Shown: piece by piece, positions 5,150 to 9,589 of the stretch
Layout: the number at the start of each line of letters is the position of its first letter
Position numbering within the stretch: position 1 is the first letter of the stretch
Assembly (NCBI GenBank): GCA_031264785.1
Contig: JAISDN010000045.1
Span: forward strand, 1-9,589
Direction of reading: 5' to 3'
Origin: Candidatus Nomurabacteria bacterium
GTDB lineage: Bacteria > Patescibacteriota > Saccharimonadia > Saccharimonadales > Saccharimonadaceae
DNA length: 9,589 nucleotides
Position numbers and translations under genes: made by a program
The notes under the pieces: generated by a model
Told to the model about the DNA's origin: nothing
What the model saw: only the letters and a program-made list of their open reading frames with translations
The model's database searches: none

Positions 5150-6769
5150 ATGGCAAAAACAAATAAAACTACCAAGTATATTTTTGTAACTGGCGGGGTA
5201 ATTTCCGGCGTTGGCAAGGGCATTACGGCGGCTTCGGTGGGGGCGATTTTGAAGGGTAAGGGCTTCAAGGTTTCGATCCAGAAGTTTGATCCTTATCTGA
5301 ACGTTGACGCCGGCTTGCTGAATCCGGCCGAGCACGGCGAGTGTTTTGTGACCCACGACGGGGCGGAGACCGACCTTGATCTGGGCCATTATGAGCGGTT
5401 TTTGGACGAAGAAACCAATCGCGATTCGATTTATCCCTCTGGTAAGCTTTTCCAGCTGCTGATTGAGAAGGAGCGGGCCGGCGGTTTTCACGGCCAGACG
5501 GTGCAGCTGATTCCGCATTTGACCGGCGCGATTCACGAGGCTATTGAGCGGGCGGGGCGGCCCAGCGATATTCACATTGTGGAAATCGGCGGCACGGTCG
5601 GTGATTATGAAGCACTCAGTTATGTCGAGGCCATCCGGACTTTTGCTAATATTGTGGGTCGGGAGAACTGCCTGTATATCCACGTGGTTTATGCAATGTG
5701 GCTGTCGACCAGCAAGGAATTTAAGACCAAGCCGGCCCAGAACGCCATTAAAGATTTGGGCGGTTTTGGGATTGTGCCGGATATTGTGGCGGTGCGGGGC
5801 GAGAAAAATATGCCGCGTAATATCGGCGAGAAAATTGCCAAATTTGCTAGTATTGGCTCGGACGCGGTGATTTTGTTGCCGGATTCGGATTCGGTTTATG
5901 ATGTGCCACTAACAGTCTTGGAATCTGGCGTTTTGAATGTTTTGAATCGGTTTGTGGGTAACGCCAAAGTGCCGGCGATGAAGCAGTGGCGCGAATTGTC
6001 GGCCAATGTCCACCGCCAGAACGCGCAGACGGTTACGGTCGGACTGATTGCCAAATATACCGCCAACGACGACACCTATCTGTCGGTTACAGAGGCGCTG
6101 AAAAGCGCGGCTTTTGCCAGCGGTGTGGATTTGAAAATCAAGTGGGTTAATGCTGAAAAGTTAAAGATGGGGCGGGCTGGCCTGGGCCCGGATTCGGCTA
6201 AAATGCTGAGTCGGCTGGACGGTTTGGTGGTGCCGGGCGGTTTTGGTTCGCGCGGGATTGACGGTAAAATTGCCGCCGCGACCTATGCTTTGGAGCACGA
6301 CAAACCATATCTTGGCCTCTGCTTGGGGTTGCAAATGGCGGCGGTAGCGGCGGCCCGGCTGGGCGGCCTAAAAAAAGCCGCCAGTGAAGAAATTTTGAAA
6401 ACTGTTGAAAATGTAATTTACATTATGCCCGACCAAAAGGGCAAAGAGAGCACCGGCGGCACAATGCGGCTGGGTGATTATCCGGCGCGACTGGTGGCGG
6501 GCAGCAAAGTTGCTCAAATTTACGGTGCGGACAAGGTGGTGGAGCGCCATCGCCACCGTTATGAAGTTAATAAAAAATTCCTGCCGGCTATCAAAAAAGG
6601 CGGTTTGGTGGTCAGCGGCACCTCGCCGGACGGCAAGTTGGTGGAGTTTGTGGAAGCGCCGGATAAAAAGTTTTTCGTGGCCACCCAAGCTCACCCCGAA
6701 TTCAAGTCCCGCCCAACGCGCCCCCATCCGATGTTCTTAGAATTCATCGCCGCCCTAAAAGAGGATTAG
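5150..6769 (+). CDS. pyrG: CTP synthase (glutamine-hydrolysing)
   Basis: Converts UTP, ATP and glutamine to CTP in the cytoplasm, the last step of pyrimidine nucleotide synthesis. The 539-residue length is normal. The N-terminal amidoligase domain shows the P-loop region GGVISGVGKGITAAS (15-29), DPYLNVD, then HGE and DDGAETDLDLGHYERF-like sequence (here HDGAETDLDLGHYERF), EIGGTVGDYEA and the UTP-site string EFKTKPAQ. The C-terminal class I glutamine amidotransferase domain has the oxyanion strand PGGFGSRG, the nucleophile Cys391 in GLCLGLQ, and the His515/Glu517 pair in AHPEF. All key residues are present, so it should be active. The start is fixed by GGAGG 6 nt upstream. It appears to be transcribed alone, with a promoter in front and a hairpin terminator at its stop codon. 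Confidence 0.98.
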   Translation: MAKTNKTTKYIFVTGGVISGVGKGITAASVGAILKGKGFKVSIQKFDPYLNVDAGLLNPAEHGECFVTHDGAETDLDLGHYERFLDEETNRDSIYPSGKLFQLLIEKERAGGFHGQTVQLIPHLTGAIHEAIERAGRPSDIHIVEIGGTVGDYEALSYVEAIRTFANIVGRENCLYIHVVYAMWLSTSKEFKTKPAQNAIKDLGGFGIVPDIVAVRGEKNMPRNIGEKIAKFASIGSDAVILLPDSDSVYDVPLTVLESGVLNVLNRFVGNAKVPAMKQWRELSANVHRQNAQTVTVGLIAKYTANDDTYLSVTEALKSAAFASGVDLKIKWVNAEKLKMGRAGLGPDSAKMLSRLDGLVVPGGFGSRGIDGKIAAATYALEHDKPYLGLCLGLQMAAVAAARLGGLKKAASEEILKTVENVIYIMPDQKGKESTGGTMRLGDYPARLVAGSKVAQIYGADKVVERHRHRYEVNKKFLPAIKKGGLVVSGTSPDGKLVEFVEAPDKKFFVATQAHPEFKSRPTRPHPMFLEFIAALKED

Positions 6770-6811
6770 ACGCCTCTTTGCGTAAGTTTTACTTTACAAG
6801 AGACGTCTTTT
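6769..6811 (+). terminator. Probable intrinsic terminator of pyrG
   Basis: GACGCCTCTT (6769-6778, starting on the last base of the stop codon) pairs with AAGAGACGTC (6798-6807) with one mismatch; GTAA/TTAC can extend the stem within the loop. TTTT follows at 6808-6811. The T-run is short. Confidence 0.6.
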
Positions 6812-6888
6812 GGATGGTAAAGAGAGATTTGGCGCGCTTATCTCCGGAAGCTTTTGGTCGGTAATTCATTCCTGATATGGCGGAGAGA

Positions 6889-6917
6889 TGTCATTCCGGG
6901 CTCGACCCGAAATCTAG
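6889..6917 (+). repeat. ATTCCGGG palindromic element, copy B (degenerate)
   Basis: TGTCATTCCGGGCTCGACCC is followed by GAAAT, so the right arm has one mismatch to the left arm (A for G). Compared with copy A there are a few substitutions (C for T in the loop, A for G in the arm, TCTAG for TCCAG), as expected for an older copy no longer kept symmetric. Confidence 0.75.
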
Positions 6918-6981
6918 GTTTAGCTCGGCCGTCCGATGATTTTTAAAACCAAATTTCGTTTCCCTCTTGCCACCAACCCTC

Positions 6982-7003
6982 GCCGATCTCTCGGCTACTT
7001 TTT
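6982..7003 (+). terminator. Weak terminator-like hairpin
   Basis: GCCGA (6982-6986) and TCGGC (6991-6995) around TCTC, then TAC and TTTTT. The stem is only 5 bp. No gene ends just before it; it could catch readthrough from pyrG or mark the end of an unrecognised small transcript. Confidence 0.3.
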
Positions 7004-7093
7004 CGAAATAAGGTTTGTGCTCTTTAAAACCTCCGCTCCGGGCGCTTCTGCTTTACCGTAAGGATCGCAAGGTTTTTTCCCCAAGAAATATCC

Positions 7094-7124
7094 TTGATGT
7101 TTTTATCATAATTCGTGATATAAT
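7094..7124 (+). promoter_or_regulatory. Promoter of the Nudix-like gene and truB
   Basis: TATAAT at 7119-7124 is preceded by TGA at 7116-7118, an extended -10. TTGATG (7094-7099) is 19 nt upstream, a long spacer that an extended -10 can tolerate. Transcription would begin near 7131, just before AAAGGA (7135-7140). Confidence 0.6.
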
Positions 7125-7166
7125 GGTTGTATAGAAAGGACATTTTGAGTCAAATCGGTTTGAGTT

Positions 7167-7874
7167 ATGGACGAGATTTATCATAATATCGAAAAACACA
7201 TCGTGGAGGTGCTGGCGGTCAAGTCGCTGGCTCGCTTTAGCGAGATGCGACCGCGTCGGGTCGACAGCAATTTGTACGCTTACCACTTAAAAAACCTTAT
7301 AAAACGCGGCTATGTGGCGAAAGTTGAGCGGGGTTATGAGCTGTCGCCGAAGGGCTTGGAATATGCCGATCGCTATGTAAATCTGGATCACCGGGCGATT
7401 TTGCAGCCCAAAATTACCACCGGGATTTTGGTCAAAAATGAATATAATGAAATAATTTTGAGTAAACGGCGCGCCCAGCCGTTTATCGATCAATGGTGTT
7501 TGGGTTTGGGGCGGATTTATCACGACGAGGAGTCGACTGGGACTGCCGCGACGCGTAATTTTTGCGAGAAAACTGGCGCGCGGATTGAGCGACCGCGTTA
7601 TGCCGGCGACTGCTATGTTCAGATCCGCGTGGACGGGTATTATATGTCGGATATTTTGGTGCATATGTTTTGCAAGGAAGTTGCCAAGGATTCGGTTCGG
7701 CTGGGCGACGACGCGGAGTGGTTTTCGCTGCGTGAGCTCGACCGAGTTGATTTGATGCCCAGCGTCAAGGAGCTGGTGGGTTTGGTGGATGCTCAGCGGG
7801 GCAGGTTTTTCAAGAAGATGTTTTTCGACATCGCCAGCGACGGTTCGTTTAGCAAGTTTAGAATGGTGGACTAG
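7167..7874 (+). CDS. Winged-helix protein with C-terminal degenerate Nudix domain
   Basis: A 235-residue protein. Residues 1-75 look like a winged helix: FSEMRPRRVDSNLYAYHLKNLIKRGYVAKV then a wing ending GYELSPKGLEYADRY. Residues 82-215 form a Nudix fold: TTGILVKNEYNEIILSKRR, WCLGLGRIYHDEE and a Nudix-box helix at 115-138. The consensus GX5EX7REUXEEXGU is damaged: the two metal-binding positions after the Arg read R130-N-F-C-E134-K135-T-G, so one Glu is Asn and another is Lys, and the spacing is off by one. Catalysis is therefore doubtful, and a ligand-sensing regulator (as in NrtR, where the domain order is reversed) is a reasonable inference. An in-frame TGA at 7161 fixes ATG 7167 as the earliest start, yet the AAAGGA site is 26 nt away and better placed for a short TTG-started frame. 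truB follows after 3 nt. It could still be an ADP-ribose or nucleotide hydrolase of low activity. Confidence 0.8.
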   Translation: MDEIYHNIEKHIVEVLAVKSLARFSEMRPRRVDSNLYAYHLKNLIKRGYVAKVERGYELSPKGLEYADRYVNLDHRAILQPKITTGILVKNEYNEIILSKRRAQPFIDQWCLGLGRIYHDEESTGTAATRNFCEKTGARIERPRYAGDCYVQIRVDGYYMSDILVHMFCKEVAKDSVRLGDDAEWFSLRELDRVDLMPSVKELVGLVDAQRGRFFKKMFFDIASDGSFSKFRMVD

Positions 7875-7877
7875 GCG

Positions 7878-8576
7878 ATGAAACTTGACCAAGTTTTGCT
7901 GATCGATAAGCCGGCGGGGATTACTAGCTTTGGCGTGGTGGCGCGGGTGCGGCGGGTGATGACGGAGGCGGCGCGGGCGCAGGGTTGGAGTGGTAAGCGT
8001 TTTCGGGTGGGACATACTGGGACGTTGGATCCTTTTGCGACTGGGCTGATGATTATCTTGACGGGGAAGGAAACTAAAAACGCCGGTGATTATTCTAAGC
8101 TGGATAAGGTTTATGAGGCCGAGATTCGGCTGGGGGCGGTTTCGACTACTGGTGACCCGGAAGGGGAAATTACGGAGATGTCTGGATTCCGGGTCAAGCC
8201 CGGAATGACGGCAGCGACCGCGCCACCTCTGGAAACGGTGCAGCAAACTTTATCAAGTTTTGTCGGTGAAATCCGCCAAACGCCGCCGATTTACAGCGCC
8301 ATTAAAGTTGACGGTCAGCGAGCTTATAAGCTGGCGCGGCAGGGTAAAGTGGTCAAAATGCCACAGCGAAAAGTCACGATTTATGGTATCGAACTGATTT
8401 CCTATTCATATCCGACGCTGAAAATCCGCGCCCACGTCTCCAGCGGCACCTACATCCGCACGCTGGCCGAAGACATCGGCCAAAAACTTGGACTCGGCGC
8501 CTACACCACCGCCCTGCGCCGCACCAAAGTCGGCGATTTCGACCTCAAAAACGCCCAGACTTTATCAAGTTTTTAA
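7878..8576 (+). CDS. truB: tRNA pseudouridine-55 synthase
   Basis: TruB isomerises U55 in the T-loop of nearly all tRNAs to pseudouridine. The 232-residue protein has the start LLIDKPAGITS, the catalytic Asp51 in GHTGTLDPFATG, the KVYEAEIRLG and TTGDPEGEIT strands, PPIYSAIKVDGQRAYKLARQG and the conserved SSGTYIRTLAEDIG. It stops soon after the TTALRRTKVGDF core, so the C-terminal PUA-like domain of many bacterial TruBs (about 300 aa) is absent. Residues 102-111 (SGFRVKPGMT) are encoded by an intact copy of the ATTCCGGG palindromic repeat inserted in frame, in the loop between GEIT and the PLETVQQTLSSF helix; catalytic residues are untouched. A 15-nt direct repeat encodes TLSSF both at 8247-8261 and at the very C-terminus (8559-8573). 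The ATG follows the upstream stop by 3 nt with no clear Shine-Dalgarno site, so translation is probably coupled. Confidence 0.95.
   Translation: MKLDQVLLIDKPAGITSFGVVARVRRVMTEAARAQGWSGKRFRVGHTGTLDPFATGLMIILTGKETKNAGDYSKLDKVYEAEIRLGAVSTTGDPEGEITEMSGFRVKPGMTAATAPPLETVQQTLSSFVGEIRQTPPIYSAIKVDGQRAYKLARQGKVVKMPQRKVTIYGIELISYSYPTLKIRAHVSSGTYIRTLAEDIGQKLGLGAYTTALRRTKVGDFDLKNAQTLSSF
8181..8209 (-). repeat. ATTCCGGG palindromic element, copy C, in frame inside truB
   Basis: Its reverse complement matches 4482-4510 at all 29 positions. In truB it begins exactly at a codon boundary and carries no stop in the reading frame used. On the opposite strand it gives the HSGLDPESR string. Confidence 0.9.
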
Positions 8577-8615
8577 GATTGCAAGTCACCATCGCTTTGC
8601 GATTCCTCCGTTCTA

Positions 8616-8684
8616 GAAGAAAACGCCGTTAGGCGCTTCTTCAAACAACATTCGGAGATGTTTACTAGGAGCATCTCCTTTATG
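8616..8684 (-). ncRNA. Candidate small RNA downstream of the surface-protein gene
   Basis: Behind the strong promoter at 8691-8719, a transcript starting near 8684 would first form GGAGATG (8678..) paired with CATCTCC (8660-8654), hiding an AAAGGAG sequence. A second hairpin pairs GAAGAA (8642-8637) and CGCC (8635-8632) with GGCG (8627-8624) and TTCTTC (8621-8616). The run TTTTCTTC after GGCG could act as a terminator. An ATG touches AAAGGAG with no spacing, and a 12-codon frame (MLFEEAP...) starts after the first hairpin; neither is convincing as a gene. About 70 nt long if it ends at the second hairpin; otherwise it runs antisense into truB. Confidence 0.4.
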
Positions 8685-8690
8685 ATCATA

Positions 8691-8719
8691 AGTATAGCAA
8701 AATGAGTTGAAAAAGTCAA
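8691..8719 (-). promoter_or_regulatory. Strong minus-strand promoter in the truB/surface-protein gap
   Basis: On the minus strand TTGACT (8719-8714) and TATACT (8696-8691) are exactly 17 nt apart, with TG two bases before the -10 box. It shares TTGACTTTTT and TGCTATA with the promoter at 4367-4395. It starts only 18 nt after the stop of the RCC1 gene and reads away from it, with no annotated gene ahead. Confidence 0.75.
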
Positions 8720-8737
8720 GCAGAATGTCCAAATCTG

Positions 8738-9589
8738 CTAAACAACCGCCACCGCCGTAAAAGTCGCCGTGCCGTTGTAGACGCAGGCTGGTAGGGAAAA
8801 GTCGGCTTTGGCGCCGAACCACGCTTTGGTCGGTTGGCCGCTTTCGGAGGTCGCTGTTCCCAAGCTGTCTATGGTGACGTCGCTGGTGGTGACGCCGTTC
8901 CAAGCCGCCGGCTCGGTTGGGCCGGTTTCATAACCCCAGTGGTTGACCGCCAGCGCCGCGCCATCCGGACTTTGTTTTGCAATCACATAACTGGCGTTGT
9001 CCTGACAGACCAAATTCTCGTTATCAGTTTTTATGGACAAATCATAGCCCTTAAAATTATTCGTCACCACTGTCAAATTCACCGCTCCAGCCGCCACGCT
9101 GCCACTCGGCTGAACCGTCAATTCCACTTTATTTACATCGGTGCTTAAGTTTACATAAGTTTCTTCCCGCTCAACTTGACTAAAATCCACCGCCACAGGC
9201 ACATCGCTATTATTGTTAAGGTTATCCCCTAATTGCCCATCAACCCCAGCTCCCGAACAAAACGCCGCATCCAACAGCCCAGTACCAGCCTCGCCCGCCA
9301 CCCAACAAGTAAAATCAAACCCCGCCACAACATCCTTCACACTCAACCCCGCCAAAACCCCACTCAAATCAACCGAAGTCATCTCATCCCGATTCACCGT
9401 AGACCCATCCCCCAACTGCCCGCTCCCATTCTCGCCAATACACCAAAAACCCGCGCAACTATGCGCATAACCGCTGGCAATCGGCAACGCCGCGCCCCAA
9501 CTCATCAATTCCGTCGCCTCGCCCGCAACGCCATCGCCACCCAGCTGCCCCGAAGTATCATCACCCCAACAATAAAACCCATTATCACT
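8738..9589 (-). CDS. Secreted RCC1-repeat surface protein, C-terminal part
   Basis: The frame is open to the right edge, so the N-terminus (and any signal peptide) is missing; 283 residues are visible. It has RCC1-type blades: CWGDDTSGQLGGDG (from residue 7), SCAGFWCIGENGSGQLGDGS (44-63) and FTCWVAG...FCSGAGVDGQLGD (94-122). Each complete blade carries a Cys pair (45/50, 95/111), as in secreted bacterial RCC1 proteins, which suggests disulfides outside the cell. From about 150 follows a beta-rich region with TVQPSGSVAAGAVNLTVVTNN and GYDLSIKTDN, resembling the C-terminal domain of many Saccharibacteria surface proteins, ending in a final beta strand ATFTAVAVV. No membrane anchor or sortase signal lies at the C-terminus. 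A possible role is host or surface contact; ligand unknown. Stop is TAG, and a strong promoter begins 18 nt later. Confidence 0.85.
   Translation of the reverse strand, partial: SDNGFYCWGDDTSGQLGGDGVAGEATELMSWGAALPIASGYAHSCAGFWCIGENGSGQLGDGSTVNRDEMTSVDLSGVLAGLSVKDVVAGFDFTCWVAGEAGTGLLDAAFCSGAGVDGQLGDNLNNNSDVPVAVDFSQVEREETYVNLSTDVNKVELTVQPSGSVAAGAVNLTVVTNNFKGYDLSIKTDNENLVCQDNASYVIAKQSPDGAALAVNHWGYETGPTEPAAWNGVTTSDVTIDSLGTATSESGQPTKAWFGAKADFSLPACVYNGTATFTAVAVV

Larger units (their letters stand above)
6812..7093. other. Gene-free stretch between pyrG and the Nudix-like gene
   Basis: Apart from repeat copy B and the weak hairpin at 6982-7003, only a short inverted repeat (TATCTCCG at 6839-6846 against CGGAGA at 6881-6886) was seen. 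No frame with a ribosome-binding site was found on either strand. Confidence 0.5.

Noticed and set aside
6826..6837. GATTTGGCGCGC, identical to 12 nt of the 64-nt core (876-887)
   Set aside because: Twelve-base matches are expected by chance in a window this size, and neither the rest of the core nor long arms are present.
6920..7070. Minus-strand stretch with a charged, protein-like translation (for example GFKEHKPYFEKVAERS)
   Set aside because: It has no ribosome-binding site or start, is bounded by stops, and no family is recognised; a decayed gene cannot be shown.
7287..8246. Minus-strand 319-codon open frame containing HSGLDPESRH
   Set aside because: It lies opposite the Nudix-like gene and truB, both clearly coding. 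The recognisable string comes only from the palindromic repeat.
8613..8903. Minus-strand 96-codon frame overlapping the end of the RCC1 gene
   Set aside because: Its first half is out of frame with clear RCC1-gene coding sequence and its composition (RRHHQRRHHR) is typical of a shadow frame.

Overview
The window looks like chromosomal DNA from a small-genome bacterium of the Patescibacteria (candidate phyla radiation), most likely Saccharibacteria (TM7). This is inferred from the style of the proteins: a FemA/FemB-type peptidoglycan bridge enzyme, a valyl-tRNA synthetase with a PPPNANGNLHAGH start, a short TruB, a secreted RCC1-repeat protein with a C-terminal TNN..GY-type domain, and near-leaderless genes behind TTGACT-17-TATAxT promoters. 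No rRNA or other phylogenetic marker is present to confirm it. The standard genetic code fits, but none of the nine genes ends in TGA (six TAG, three TAA).

Layout. Nt 1-785 hold the 3' end of a FemAB-family gene. Nt 786-1163 hold no protein gene but contain the oddest structure in the window: two copies of a 64-nt element (63 of 64 identical, opposite orientation). Each copy sits exactly at the centre of its own long palindrome, and the two pairs of arms are unrelated in sequence. A promoter at 1164-1191, a hairpin-rich leader, an uncharacterised 38-codon acidic gene and valS (1437-4010) form one operon. Convergent to it on the minus strand lies a 98-aa secreted protein with a strong promoter and an intrinsic terminator. 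Then come a CBS-pair protein (4525-5070), pyrG (5150-6769, own promoter, Shine-Dalgarno site and terminator), a roughly 400-nt gap, and a two-gene unit of a winged-helix/degenerate-Nudix protein followed by truB (7167-8576). The right end is the 3' part of a minus-strand RCC1-type surface protein (8738-9589). Between truB and that gene a strong minus-strand promoter faces a small hairpin-rich transcript that looks like a small RNA.

A second repeat family, the common palindromic element with an ATTCCGGG / CCCGGAAT core (the 'SGLDPESR' element), occurs at 4482-4510, 6889-6917 (degenerate) and 8181-8209, with a half copy at 4456-4465. The 8181 copy lies inside truB in frame and adds ten residues to the protein.

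Most genes are housekeeping: valine charging of tRNA, CTP synthesis, tRNA pseudouridine-55 formation and cell-wall bridge synthesis. The accessory interest lies in the intergenic structures, the small ORF before valS, the Nudix-like regulator candidate and the repeats.
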